NCBI RefSeq assembly: GCF_030161395.1
Contig: NZ_BSST01000001.1
Coordinates: 62,001 to 126,000 of the forward strand
Source of the DNA: Thalassotalea insulae
GTDB lineage: Bacteria > Pseudomonadota > Gammaproteobacteria > Enterobacterales > Alteromonadaceae
Length of the DNA stretch: 64,000 nucleotides
Direction: 5' to 3'
Both the position numbers and the translations under genes were made by a program. Positions 35,269-44,731 of the stretch are shown one piece after another. Position 1 is the first letter of the stretch. Each line of letters opens with the position of its first letter. Under the pieces are notes generated by a model. The model was not told the DNA's origin and ran no database searches. It worked only from the letters and a program-made list of their open reading frames with translations.

Positions 35269-36279
35269 CTACTTCACTACCTTTAACACTTTAATACCAA
35301 CCTCTGAGGCAACTACCAGATCCCCGTTAAAGGTAACGCCAGCAAGTAATGCCTTGCCATCATTTTGAATTCGTTTGTCAAAGGTTACGCCATCATCCAC
35401 ACTTTCTAATAACACCCCGTTATTCCCTAACAAAAACACTTGCGCTTCTCCGGCCAATACTATGGTATTTAATAAGGTCGTCACACCCGATTCACTTTTT
35501 TGCCACTGCTCGCCATTAGTTAAGCTGCGATAGATATTTCCTCTTAGGCCTATCGCTAATAAATTGCCATGCTGAGTACGTGCTAAATCAAAAAATGAGC
35601 CCTGATATATTTCCTCAAATCGCTGCCAGCTGCGGCCAAAATCATTACTTTTTGCAATCAAGCCTAATTCACCAATGAGATACAGGGTTCGGCCATCAAT
35701 AACGACTCGATTAAAATGAGGTAAGATACTGGTTAGTTCATCTAAATAAACTTGCTCATCTTCTTGTCTGAGTTCTTCAAGGTATTGCAGATCTTCTTCC
35801 GCTAGCAAAGAAGTATGAAATTCTTGCTGCCAGCTACGGCCTCCATCAATCGTACGATAAAACAAACCATAGGCGCCAACCGCAACGCCTTCTTTACTAT
35901 CTTTAAACGCAACATCAAGCAATGGCTTTTGTGTGCTGGGCAAAAACTGCTGTACCTGCCAAGAAAAACCGCCATCTTGGGTTGCTAAAATGGTTGCATC
36001 ATGACCAACGGCCCAGCCCGTTTGCGCATCGACAAAGGTAACAGCCGTTAATGTTGTTTGGCTCGGTACATCAACCTGCTGCCAACTATCAACACTGCTA
36101 GCGCGAAGTATATGGCCACGTTCTCCTACCGCGACCATAAAGCTATTATCAACCTTAACAATATCAAATAGCATTGAACGAACTGCCAATTCAGATTGGA
36201 TTGCTGCCTGGGGTAGCTGCTGCGCCGAAACTGTAGAAAAACAACATATGGCACAAACAAGGCCAATTAATATTCTCAT
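35269..36279 (-). CDS. periplasmic YCF48/BNR-type beta-propeller protein
   Basis: This 336-residue protein has a signal peptide (residues 1-19, ending VSAQ). The rest is built of BNR/Asp-box-like propeller blades: TFVDAQTGWAVGHDATILATQDGGFSWQ, FKDSKEGVAVGAYGLFYRTIDGGRSWQ, LIGELGLIAKSNDFGRSWQ and LAIGLRGNIYRSLTNGEQWQ. These are the repeats of plant HCF136/YCF48, a photosystem assembly factor. Related proteins in non-photosynthetic bacteria are regularly encoded with RND pumps and DUF1329/DUF1302 genes. It probably acts as a periplasmic scaffold or adaptor for the pump whose gene it touches; that role is inferred from the neighbourhood. Confidence 0.75.
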   Translation of the reverse strand: MRILIGLVCAICCFSTVSAQQLPQAAIQSELAVRSMLFDIVKVDNSFMVAVGERGHILRASSVDSWQQVDVPSQTTLTAVTFVDAQTGWAVGHDATILATQDGGFSWQVQQFLPSTQKPLLDVAFKDSKEGVAVGAYGLFYRTIDGGRSWQQEFHTSLLAEEDLQYLEELRQEDEQVYLDELTSILPHFNRVVIDGRTLYLIGELGLIAKSNDFGRSWQRFEEIYQGSFFDLARTQHGNLLAIGLRGNIYRSLTNGEQWQKSESGVTTLLNTIVLAGEAQVFLLGNNGVLLESVDDGVTFDKRIQNDGKALLAGVTFNGDLVVASEVGIKVLKVVK

Positions 36280-36318
36280 TTAACCCTAACCTTAAAACAT
36301 TGGCGTAATCAAAAAAAA

Positions 36319-36336
36319 GGCTGGCATCTGCCAGCC
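36319..36336 (-). terminator. strong terminator inside the DUF1302/DUF1329/YCF48/RND cluster
   Basis: GGCTGGCA and TGCCAGCC form a perfect eight-base stem. On the minus strand it is followed by eight T residues. It sits in the 77-base gap between the DUF1329 gene and the YCF48-type gene, so most transcripts of the first two genes should end here. Confidence 0.85.
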
Positions 36337-36356
36337 ATTTACCTTGCTAGTCGAAA

Positions 36357-37715
36357 CTAGCGATTATCTCGCTGTAAGGCACGAGAAGTAAACTGAACAT
36401 CTTTAAGTTTAGCTGAAAAATCATACATTTTGTTTTCATTGTCTAAACCGATGGCAATATAACGCTTAGACTGAAAATCATAGAAAACGTCCAAGGTTGA
36501 CCATTGAGTCGGCACTTCATAGTAATTTAGCCCGTGCGCCATACCGATGCGATAAAGTTCATTTCGGTCGTCATAAATATCTGTGATAGCAATTTGCCAG
36601 CTGTCTTCATCAATGTAAAAAACACGTTTTTTATAGATATGGCGGGTATTTTCTTTTAAGTTTGCTTCAACCACCCAAACACGATGTTTCTCATAGCGAA
36701 CCAAGTCTTGGTTAATATGACCAGCTTGTACTATCTCGTCATAAGTGACTTTATCACTATGCAGTCGATAATCGTTATAAGGGATATAGAGTTCCTGTTT
36801 ACCTTTTAAGGTCCAGGTATAACGATTAGGCGCACCGTTAAACATATCAAAGTCATCAGTGGTTCTTAAACCATCTGCCGCCGTGCCCGGGGCATCATAT
36901 GCCACCGTTGGTGCCTTTTGTGCACGTCGGATGCCCTTGTTATAAATCCAGGCCTGACGAGGCGTTTTAATTTGATCCATAGTTTCATGTACCAATAACG
37001 CGGTACCGACCAGTTTAGAAGGCTCTGTCACTTTCTGCTTAAATTTAAACAAAATATTGGTTTTTTCTAACTCCTCTGGAGAAGCGCCTTTAACGCCATA
37101 CGGCAACATTAACTGCTCATCAAAACCTATATAAGTGTAATCGCCTGACGCAGTTGGTGTCACCTGGCCACCTTCACGTGTTAATGCTTCACCACGATAA
37201 CGTAAAATATGGTTCCATATTGCTTCTAAACCTGTTTGAGGAATAGGAAACGGCACACCAACAGCGGCTTGAGTAATACCGTTACCATCCTGGATCAATT
37301 CAGAACGTCCGGCATTTTTAATGGTTTCCTGATAAACATGCTCAGGGTAAGAAGCAGATCGATGAGTCGGGTAAACATTCATTTTGAAAGTATCAGGGTA
37401 GGTTTCAAACATTTTGATCTGCCCTGGTGTTAAAAATTGCTTGTACTGCTCAAGATTCGCCTGATTAATGGTAAATTTTATTTTATCTTGCGGATATGGA
37501 TCTAAATGATGCATCCCCGGTTGATAGCCTTCAGGAGCAGAAGTAATACCACCGGTCCACTCAGGAATACTACCATCGGCATTACCCGCTCTAACCGCAC
37601 CCATAGGTGTTAATTCACCTGATAATTTTTTTACTTGTTGCTCATCAACCTTAGCCTGTGAAAACCCAGAAAATGCTAAGCCAATCGCTAATGATAATAA
37701 GGTTATTTTTTTCAT
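36357..37715 (-). CDS. DUF1329 periplasmic protein (LolA/LolB-like fold expected)
   Basis: This 452-residue protein has a signal peptide (residues 1-21, ending SQAK). It starts with the family hallmark LSGELTPMGAVRAGNADGSIPEWTGGI and continues with YPTHRSASYPEHVYQETIKNAG and RRAQKAPTVAYDAPGTAADGLRTTDDFDMFNGAPNRYTW, all typical of DUF1329. The family is thought to resemble outer-membrane lipoprotein-sorting proteins, which suggests carriage of a hydrophobic ligand across the periplasm. The gene follows the DUF1302 gene by 12 bases. In pseudomonads the same pair has been linked to growth on fatty or other hydrophobic substrates, as I recall. Confidence 0.88.
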   Translation of the reverse strand: MKKITLLSLAIGLAFSGFSQAKVDEQQVKKLSGELTPMGAVRAGNADGSIPEWTGGITSAPEGYQPGMHHLDPYPQDKIKFTINQANLEQYKQFLTPGQIKMFETYPDTFKMNVYPTHRSASYPEHVYQETIKNAGRSELIQDGNGITQAAVGVPFPIPQTGLEAIWNHILRYRGEALTREGGQVTPTASGDYTYIGFDEQLMLPYGVKGASPEELEKTNILFKFKQKVTEPSKLVGTALLVHETMDQIKTPRQAWIYNKGIRRAQKAPTVAYDAPGTAADGLRTTDDFDMFNGAPNRYTWTLKGKQELYIPYNDYRLHSDKVTYDEIVQAGHINQDLVRYEKHRVWVVEANLKENTRHIYKKRVFYIDEDSWQIAITDIYDDRNELYRIGMAHGLNYYEVPTQWSTLDVFYDFQSKRYIAIGLDNENKMYDFSAKLKDVQFTSRALQRDNR

Positions 37716-37727
37716 CTTATTATGCCC

Positions 37728-39788
37728 TTATAAAGAATATTTTACGTTGAAAGATACATAGTCACGATCTTCCATTTTATTAGTAGTGCCGACACCACCC
37801 CAGAAACCGTTATAGCTGATATCAGCAGACCAACGACTCTGATAATCAAACGAAATTCCCGCTGAAATAGACTTTCTGTCTTCAACAAATAAGAATAACG
37901 GATCAGGTGTTACCCCACTAACATCGTGAGAAAAGACAATGCGTGGTGACATGTTAATACCTGAGAAAACATTGCTATAATCCAGTTTCGTCACTAAACG
38001 ATACCCCCAGGCAAAATCATCTGGAAATGGATTCGTTTCCACGCCACCTTGTAGCGCTAACGCTAAACCTTCTTTACCGGCAATACCACCGTTTCTGTCA
38101 GTTCCAGGACCATTAAGGCGTAATTCATCTTCACTTGGCATATCATTAATTTGAATACCACCAACTTCCAATAAGGTTGTCGTTTGACTGGCACCAAACA
38201 TAGGTCCCCAAAAACGCGTCATTGTCAATTGTGCTTGCACAGTATCAGTCAGAATAAAGCCGTCTGCAGTTTCGCCTGGGGCAAATGTGGGCATCTGTGA
38301 AACACCATCAAGGTCTGGACGATAATTAACAGAATCTGGGTGTGCTAACTGTTGTGGCATCGCAGCAAAAAGTAACTCTACATCATCTATTTGCAACGGC
38401 TCATCTTGACGATAAGTGATCTCCCCCGCCAACGCTGTACCCGCTACAGTGGTATTAAAACTCATTGCATAAAGTTTAATATCTTCAGGGTAAGTCAATA
38501 GCACTTTAGAAAATGCATCTAACTGATGATAATTATCTTCATCTATGGTGTGACTAGCGAGATAATTAATGTCTCCCTTTACAGAGGCAGTAGTAAAATC
38601 AGCGGTGATCCCAGAAAATAATGGGCGACGACTATGATAATTAATGTGATATAAACTTAGTTCAGTTTCATTAAATTCAGGTAAATACCAAGATAAACGG
38701 ACACCATATTGACCACCATCCTCTGGCTCTACCATGCCGTTTGAACCAGGCGCTTTCAAAGTTAATTTTGTTGGATACGCCATATAAGCAGCACTTGCTG
38801 CAGCAATCATTTGTGGATCGCCAGTACTTGCCATTGCACCCAATTCATTTAATCCTGAGAGCAAAAAGTTTAAATCGATATCCGGATTACCAGTAAAGCC
38901 TAACTGAACATTATTGTAATGACCGCCGTCTCCGGCAAAGTCATTAGTAGAAAAATAACTGCCTGGTGCAGGTAGTATGGTTTTTTCCCATTCATACTGA
39001 TAGAACATCTCAATATTAAAATTTTCTGTGACACCAAGTGACGCCCAAACGGCACCAAACGGAATAAAGGCTTCCGTTAATTCAGCGCCAGGCGCTTTTA
39101 TACGGGCAATATCAATAGGGTTAATTTCACTGATACCATGGGAAATTAATGTACTTTCCCCCCAACCTATCACCTGCTGACCAATTCGGACCGATAGCGG
39201 CATTTCATCAAGATAGAAATCACCGTAAAAATAGGCATCTAATAAACGAACATCATGGCAAACCTGATCACTGGCATTGCTATCACGACAGGGATCATTA
39301 CGTTCACCAGTAATAGCATTTGACCATGGACGATCACCGTCACTCATTTCCATGTCATAAAAGTACATACCTCGCAAAAACAAGCCCATATTGTCATTAC
39401 GAATATCTAATTCATGTGTACCTTTAAATAACTGAGAAAACATTTCGCCAGCGTCATAATTTAAATTACCCAAATCACCATTATTTGAATAGCTGCCCTG
39501 GCCTCGCCAAATATCAACATTCACCGGGTTAGCATTGAGCGCTGGGTGATAATGAGAGAAGTCAAAACCATTGTTTAAATTATTAGAAATACCGACATTA
39601 TCTTGCCAGTTACGATCTTCGACTCGCCAACTGGCACCGATAGAGAAAGTCGAATCAAAACGAATATCGAAATCCCCTAGTTCAAAGTTTGCTGCCGATG
39701 CTTGCCCTGAAACGGAACACATCAATGCTGCTGTGATCGCTGTAGCCAACGGCTTTTGATAAAACCTTTTAATTGGGCTTTGTTTCAT
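37728..39788 (-). CDS. DUF1302 outer-membrane protein
   Basis: This 686-residue protein has a long signal peptide (ending GQASA near residue 32). The mature start NFELGDFDIRFDSTFSIGASWRVEDR is characteristic of DUF1302, and the repeated amphipathic strands and final VSFNVKYSL suggest an outer-membrane beta-barrel. A small cysteine pair occurs in NDPCRDSNASDQVCHD. It is the first gene of the cluster and probably supplies the outer-membrane end of a route that continues through DUF1329, the propeller protein and the RND pump. Whether material moves in or out is not clear from sequence. GGGGAGAG precedes the ATG. Confidence 0.85.
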   Translation of the reverse strand: MKQSPIKRFYQKPLATAITAALMCSVSGQASAANFELGDFDIRFDSTFSIGASWRVEDRNWQDNVGISNNLNNGFDFSHYHPALNANPVNVDIWRGQGSYSNNGDLGNLNYDAGEMFSQLFKGTHELDIRNDNMGLFLRGMYFYDMEMSDGDRPWSNAITGERNDPCRDSNASDQVCHDVRLLDAYFYGDFYLDEMPLSVRIGQQVIGWGESTLISHGISEINPIDIARIKAPGAELTEAFIPFGAVWASLGVTENFNIEMFYQYEWEKTILPAPGSYFSTNDFAGDGGHYNNVQLGFTGNPDIDLNFLLSGLNELGAMASTGDPQMIAAASAAYMAYPTKLTLKAPGSNGMVEPEDGGQYGVRLSWYLPEFNETELSLYHINYHSRRPLFSGITADFTTASVKGDINYLASHTIDEDNYHQLDAFSKVLLTYPEDIKLYAMSFNTTVAGTALAGEITYRQDEPLQIDDVELLFAAMPQQLAHPDSVNYRPDLDGVSQMPTFAPGETADGFILTDTVQAQLTMTRFWGPMFGASQTTTLLEVGGIQINDMPSEDELRLNGPGTDRNGGIAGKEGLALALQGGVETNPFPDDFAWGYRLVTKLDYSNVFSGINMSPRIVFSHDVSGVTPDPLFLFVEDRKSISAGISFDYQSRWSADISYNGFWGGVGTTNKMEDRDYVSFNVKYSL

Positions 39789-40160
39789 TATTCTCTCCCC
39801 AGACCCGAAACAATTTATTGTTATAACTTGTTATTAATTTTTCTAGTAATTGTATTTACGCACACCAATAAGCATAACTCATCAACCAGTCACTAGTATT
39901 AATGTAGTAGTATAAAACAATAATTGCATCATTTTTAATGCTAAGCAAGAGTTAAAAACAATTGTTAAGACGCTGTATTTTAATGACTTGCACACTAGAT
40001 AATCAGGAATAAAAATCACCGTTTAAAACAGTTGTTTTAAACAGTGATTTTTATAATGTTGAAATTTTTATACTATTAGTAGATAAAGCTATTGCAAGGC
40101 TATCAGCACATCAGACCATTAGCCCCCAAGATGGTCTGACCACTGTTTAAAGCTTTAGCT
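39789..40160. other. intergenic region upstream of the DUF1302 cluster
   Basis: No gene is seen in these 370 bases. They contain the DUF1302 promoter (minus strand; no -35/-10 pair is convincing) and two inverted repeats downstream of the DUF2835 gene. One is the large repeat at 40011-40052. The other is TCAGACCAT/ATGGTCTGA at 40111-40139. Confidence 0.5.
40011..40052 (-). terminator. long inverted repeat, likely terminator of pepN-DUF2835
   Basis: Two 20-base arms (AAAAATCACCGTTTAAAACA and TGTTTTAAACAGTGATTTTT) match at 19 of 20 positions with only two bases between them. On the minus strand the structure ends in TTTTTATT, as expected for an intrinsic terminator about 110 bases past the DUF2835 stop codon. 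The symmetry would let it act on both strands. Confidence 0.65.
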
Positions 40161-40382
40161 CTAATCAGACATTTTCAGCAAAGATTTAAACTTATTATTT
40201 TCTGTTTCCAGACAAAAATATCCTCGTACACCAGAGGCAGTTAAAAATTTTCGTAAATGCATCGCAGGAAACTGTATTCGTTTTCCTGTGGTAGAAGTCA
40301 CCACTATTGCCTGAATTTTCCCCTGATAATAAGGGAAAAATTCCTGGCTGGTCATGTTAATCGCAAAATAATACTTCATCAC
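40161..40382 (-). CDS. DUF2835 family small protein
   Basis: This 73-residue protein reads KYYFAINMTSQEFFPYYQGKIQAIVVTSTTGKRIQFPAMHLRKFLTASGVRGYFCLETENNKFKSL. That matches DUF2835, a small family of gammaproteobacteria predicted to adopt a compact PilZ-like beta structure with no known function. It follows pepN by 16 bases on the same strand, the usual place for this family in Vibrio and Pseudomonas, and is likely cotranscribed. Confidence 0.85.
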   Translation of the reverse strand: MMKYYFAINMTSQEFFPYYQGKIQAIVVTSTTGKRIQFPAMHLRKFLTASGVRGYFCLETENNKFKSLLKMSD

Positions 40383-40398
40383 ACTAGCTATTACGTCA

Positions 40399-42966
40399 TT
40401 AATTACCTAAAGCAGCATCGAGTTTTTCTTTTAAATCTCTTGATAGGTTGCTTAACTGCGATAAGTTAACTAATTCCGTTTTCATCATTGCCTGACGTTT
40501 GCTATCAAACTTTTTAAACTGTATCAGCGGCGTGATTAACCGCGAAGCTACTTGCGGATTAATGTCATTAAGTGCAGCAACATGCTTAGCTAAAAAACGA
40601 TAACCACGACCAGAAAGACAGTGAAAATACCTTGGATTATTATGACTAAAAGCACCTATTAACGAACGCGCTCTATTTGGATTTTTCAAAATAAATAACG
40701 GGTGTTGTTCCAATACCGCTAATTTGTTGAAAATACTTTCATCTGCAAACAGTGCCTGTAGCATGAAGCATTTATCCATTACTAACGGTGTCTGATACCA
40801 TTTTTGCTCAAAATCTTTGATCTGTTCACTAAATCTAGCACTTGCCGTTAGCGCCTGATAGTGTAGCGCCGCCAGAGTATCCGTCATATTATCTGCATTT
40901 TGATATTGATTAACGGTAAGGCTTTGATAATCAGATAAGTGACTAAGGTAAGCTAAACAGACATTTTTCAACGCTCGCTCACCAATAGACTGTCCGTCGT
41001 TTTGATATGCTCTGCCGGATAATCGCTGGAACTGCTGATGAAATTCACTCGCTAATCCCTGAGCTAAAAACAGCCTGATTTGTTTTAGTGCATCTAATAA
41101 CTTGATCGGATCTATTTGTTCAAACTGTTCTACCAGCTCATCAAAGCTTGGCAAGGTTAATTGTTCTGCTTTTAACGCAGCATCACCCGGTAGGGTCAGA
41201 ATTTGTTTAAATGCTACGACTAGGTCTTGCGGCAAAGTAAAATCAGCATCTTGTACTAACGCATGAATATAACGGGTTAACAATTGCTGACCAGCATCCC
41301 AACGATTAAAAGCGTCACTTGCCTTCACCATAATCAAGGCTAATTCCTGTTCCCGTTGTGGAAAATTCACTTTCACCGGTGCCGAAAAACCAGATAAAAA
41401 TGCGACAATAGGTTTAACACTATAGCCACTAAACTCAAATTTTTGCTGGCTATCACTTAGCGTGATTAAATGTTGGGTTTTCTCATTGTCTGACAGTAAC
41501 TCTAATTTTATTGGGATTAATAAATCCTGTTTCTCAGTTTGTTGTTTACTTGGTTTATTAACCTGAGCAATCGTTAAGGTAAATAACTGCTGTTGTTTAT
41601 CAAAGCTTTCTTTAACGATTAGTTCAGGTGTTCCCGATTGACTGTACCAACGTTTAAACTGACTCAGATCAATACCTGAGCCGTCTGCCATGGCATCAAC
41701 AAAATCATCACAAGTTACTGCCATACCATCAAAGCGCTGGAAGTATAGATCCATACCTTGTCGAAATTTATCCTGGCCTAATAAGGTGTGGATCATCCGG
41801 ATCACTTCAGCCCCTTTCTCATACACGGTTAACGTATAGAAATTATTCATTTCCAGCACTTTTTCAGGGCGGATAGGATGCGCCATAGGACCCGCATCTT
41901 CAGCAAATTGTTGTGCTCGTAAAACCCGAACATTTTGAATACGGGTAACGGCAGCAGAATGCATATCTCCACTAAATTGCTGATCGCGAAAAACCGTTAA
42001 ACCTTCTTTAAGGCTCAGTTGAAACCAGTCACGACAGGTAACCCGGTTACCGGTCCAGTTGTGAAAGTATTCATGGGCGATGACTGCCTCTACGTTAAAG
42101 TAATCAGTATCTGTCGCACTACTTTGGTCGGCTAGAACAAACTTGCTGTTAAAAACATTGAGACCTTTATTTTCCATCGCTCCCATATTAAAGAAGTCGA
42201 CCGCCACTATCATATAGATGTCTAAATCATATTCGAGACCAAAGGTTTGCTCATCCCATTGCATCGATTTTTTCAGTGACGTCATTGCATGCTCAGCTTT
42301 TGGCAAATTTCCTCTATCAACAAACAGCTCCAGTGCCACTTCCCTACCGGAAACCGTAGTATAGCTGCTACGTAAAACGTCAAAATCTCCCGCCACCAGA
42401 GCAAACAAATAACATGGCTTTAAAAAGGGATCTTGCCAAGTAACAAAATGCTTTCCATTGGCTAAATCCCCCGCTGCTATTTTATTGCCGTTAGACAGTA
42501 AATACGGGTACTGTTTCTTATCAGCAATAACCTTAGTCGTAAATTTAGCCATAACATCAGGACGGTCAAGGTAATAAGTAATGCGTCTAAAGCCTTCTGC
42601 TTCACACTGAGTACAAAAAGCATCTCCTGACTTAAATAGCCCTTCAAGGGCAGTATTGTTCAGTGGATCGATTTCAGTAATAACAGTTAAAATAAAGTCT
42701 TGTGCTTCAGTATCTATAGTCAGGCTAGTTTCATTAAGCTGATATTGAGACTCGCTTAACTCAATATTATTTAACTGCACGGATATTAATTTGAGCTGTT
42801 CACCATCTAAAATTAATGGCTGCGCCTTATCAGTAATGCGTTCAATATGCATTTTATTGACTACACGTGTTGCCTGATCAGCTAAATCAAATTCAAGCTC
42901 TGTAGATAAAATAGCAAAATCGCTCGGTTGGTAATCGGCAAGAATACGCGCATTAGTATCGGTCAT
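40399..42966 (-). CDS. pepN: aminopeptidase N (M1 family)
   Basis: This zinc aminopeptidase of 855 residues removes N-terminal residues from peptides. The exopeptidase motif GAMEN is in NMGAMENKGLNVF. The zinc site HEYFHNWTGNRVT (HExxH) is followed by the second Glu in LKEGLTVFRDQQF. The N-terminal beta domain and the long C-terminal helical domain typical of the bacterial M1 branch are present, and length is close to the 870 residues of E. coli PepN. A terminator hairpin separates it from upstream nhaC. Confidence 0.95.
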   Translation of the reverse strand: MTDTNARILADYQPSDFAILSTELEFDLADQATRVVNKMHIERITDKAQPLILDGEQLKLISVQLNNIELSESQYQLNETSLTIDTEAQDFILTVITEIDPLNNTALEGLFKSGDAFCTQCEAEGFRRITYYLDRPDVMAKFTTKVIADKKQYPYLLSNGNKIAAGDLANGKHFVTWQDPFLKPCYLFALVAGDFDVLRSSYTTVSGREVALELFVDRGNLPKAEHAMTSLKKSMQWDEQTFGLEYDLDIYMIVAVDFFNMGAMENKGLNVFNSKFVLADQSSATDTDYFNVEAVIAHEYFHNWTGNRVTCRDWFQLSLKEGLTVFRDQQFSGDMHSAAVTRIQNVRVLRAQQFAEDAGPMAHPIRPEKVLEMNNFYTLTVYEKGAEVIRMIHTLLGQDKFRQGMDLYFQRFDGMAVTCDDFVDAMADGSGIDLSQFKRWYSQSGTPELIVKESFDKQQQLFTLTIAQVNKPSKQQTEKQDLLIPIKLELLSDNEKTQHLITLSDSQQKFEFSGYSVKPIVAFLSGFSAPVKVNFPQREQELALIMVKASDAFNRWDAGQQLLTRYIHALVQDADFTLPQDLVVAFKQILTLPGDAALKAEQLTLPSFDELVEQFEQIDPIKLLDALKQIRLFLAQGLASEFHQQFQRLSGRAYQNDGQSIGERALKNVCLAYLSHLSDYQSLTVNQYQNADNMTDTLAALHYQALTASARFSEQIKDFEQKWYQTPLVMDKCFMLQALFADESIFNKLAVLEQHPLFILKNPNRARSLIGAFSHNNPRYFHCLSGRGYRFLAKHVAALNDINPQVASRLITPLIQFKKFDSKRQAMMKTELVNLSQLSNLSRDLKEKLDAALGN

Positions 42967-42998
42967 AAAATAAATCCTATTGAAAGGCTAAAAACGAT

Positions 42999-43021
42999 AA
43001 AGCCTGTGATTAACAGGCTTT
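42999..43021 (-). terminator. terminator after nhaC
   Basis: AAAGCCTGT and ACAGGCTTT pair perfectly around GATTA, about 30 bases past the nhaC stop codon. On the minus strand an A/T-rich stretch with TTTTT follows. Confidence 0.7.
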
Positions 43022-43052
43022 ATGAATAATTATTAATTTATCAGTAGTGTAA

Positions 43053-44507
43053 TTAATTGTCCGCTAATTTCCTAATTTTGAAGCCAGCGAAACCATAAAT
43101 AACTGCCAGAAGCGGATTAATTAAGTTAAAGAAGCAATAAAAAATATAATCATATGAGGTTAACGCTAAGGCGCCAAACATAAATGCACCACAGGTATTC
43201 CATGGGATCAACGGTGAAGTAATGGTACCAGAGTCCTCCAAGGTACGGCTAAGCATAGTCGGATGCAAACCTCGGCGCTCAAACTCTTCTTTATACATAC
43301 GCCCTGGCATCACAATCGCCATATACTGATCAGCCGTTATAAGGTTAGTACCAATACAAGTAGCTACGGTACTGGCAATTAAACTGCCCGTTGATTTTGC
43401 AGCTGCTAATATCGACTGGACAAACTTTTTCAGCATGCCTAGGTGCTCAAGTACCGCACCAAAACTTAAGGCACACATAACCAACCAGATAGTATTAAGC
43501 ATGCTCGACATACCACCACGGCTCAGTAACTCATTAATCTCACTGTTGCCGGTTTCAACCACCACACCATCAAAAAATGCCGTCCAGATAACCGTGACAT
43601 TTGCCGTTATGGTCGACATGCCGTCTTGCGCCATATTGTGAATAAGATCTTGCTGAAAAATGGCCGCCCAAATCGCACCAATAACCGCACCAATGGCAAC
43701 CGCAGGAAACGCTGGCATCTTCTTATAAGCCAGTGTTAATAGCACTAATAATGGGATCAAGTTCAATGCGGTAATATTATAGGTTGCTTCTAAAGTATTG
43801 GTTAAGGTTTCGATACTGTCGGTACTACCAACATTCGCTGACGAATGATTAAAACCAATCACTAAGAATAAGATCAGTGCTATAGATATTGACGGAATTG
43901 TAGTCCATAACATCGCACGGATATGCTCAAACAACTCACTACCTGCAACTGCTGGTGCCAAGTTAGTTGTTTCTGACAAAGGAGATAATTTGTCACCAAA
44001 ATACGCCCCTGAAATTACCGCCCCAGCGGTAACAGAAGTGGACATTTCAAAGCCATTAGCAATACCGATAAAAGCCACACCAACCGTCGCTGCTGTAGTC
44101 CAAGAACTACCAATACTCATAGCAACAATACCACAAACGACACAAGCTGCAGCATAAAACCAGCTAGGGTCGATAATTTGCAGGCCATAATACACCATAG
44201 TTGGCACCGTACCGGACAATAGCCAAGTCCCTATTAATGCTCCTACCACCATTAAAATCAAAATAGCCCCTAATGAGATAGAAATACCATGCACTATCGC
44301 TTTTTCAATTGACGCCCAGGTATAGCCATTTTTTAAGCCGATAATGACGGCGATCCCTAACGCAAACATCAGGGCAATTTGATTCGGCCCATAAGAAGAA
44401 TTATCGGAAAAGTACGTTACCGAAGCCGATAACATAAAAACAAGCGCGATAAGCGGAATAAAAGCATCGACAAAACTCGGCGCCTTAAGCTGATTATGAT
44501 CTGACAT
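43053..44507 (-). CDS. nhaC: Na+/H+ antiporter, NhaC family
   Basis: This 484-residue membrane protein has about 11-12 hydrophobic helices. Family features include GALIGTWLLSGTVPTMVYYGLQII, SIGSSWTTAATVGVAFIGIA, AVISGAYFGDKLSPLSETTNLAPA and DSGTITSPLIPWNTCGAFMFGAL; the last two carry the polar residues conserved in NhaC. NhaC paralogues can transport other solutes. No lysine riboswitch is present in its leader, so there is no sign here of the lysine-transporter subgroup. A short GGCATG/CATGCC hairpin lies in its upstream region near 44555-44570. Single-gene transcription unit. Confidence 0.88.
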   Translation of the reverse strand: MSDHNQLKAPSFVDAFIPLIALVFMLSASVTYFSDNSSYGPNQIALMFALGIAVIIGLKNGYTWASIEKAIVHGISISLGAILILMVVGALIGTWLLSGTVPTMVYYGLQIIDPSWFYAAACVVCGIVAMSIGSSWTTAATVGVAFIGIANGFEMSTSVTAGAVISGAYFGDKLSPLSETTNLAPAVAGSELFEHIRAMLWTTIPSISIALILFLVIGFNHSSANVGSTDSIETLTNTLEATYNITALNLIPLLVLLTLAYKKMPAFPAVAIGAVIGAIWAAIFQQDLIHNMAQDGMSTITANVTVIWTAFFDGVVVETGNSEINELLSRGGMSSMLNTIWLVMCALSFGAVLEHLGMLKKFVQSILAAAKSTGSLIASTVATCIGTNLITADQYMAIVMPGRMYKEEFERRGLHPTMLSRTLEDSGTITSPLIPWNTCGAFMFGALALTSYDYIFYCFFNLINPLLAVIYGFAGFKIRKLADN

Positions 44508-44692
44508 AGACTAGTGTTACCTTAATACATTAGTGTTTTATTATAATAATTTTTTAAGACGGCATGTAACATGCCCGTTGTTTGCTAGGGTTGCAAGTAC
44601 TTTATTTGTGATGGCTAAGTTTTGAACAACCTTACACTCAGCCAAATTAAATAACTATTCATAAAATTTGTGTAAAAATATTGCTCTAAAAA

Positions 44693-44713
44693 AAACCGCC
44701 TTAACGGCGGTTT
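44693..44713 (-). terminator. terminator after prc
   Basis: AAACCGCC and GGCGGTTT pair around TTAAC, followed on the minus strand by a run of T residues. It ends the msrC-proQ-prc transcript. Confidence 0.92.
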
Positions 44714-44731
44714 AGCTTGATACTCTATCTG

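Noticed and set aside
44508..44692. Lysine riboswitch in front of nhaC, as in some NhaC-type lysine transporters
   Set aside because: None of the conserved L-box segments found upstream of lysC occur here; only a small GGCATG/CATGCC hairpin.
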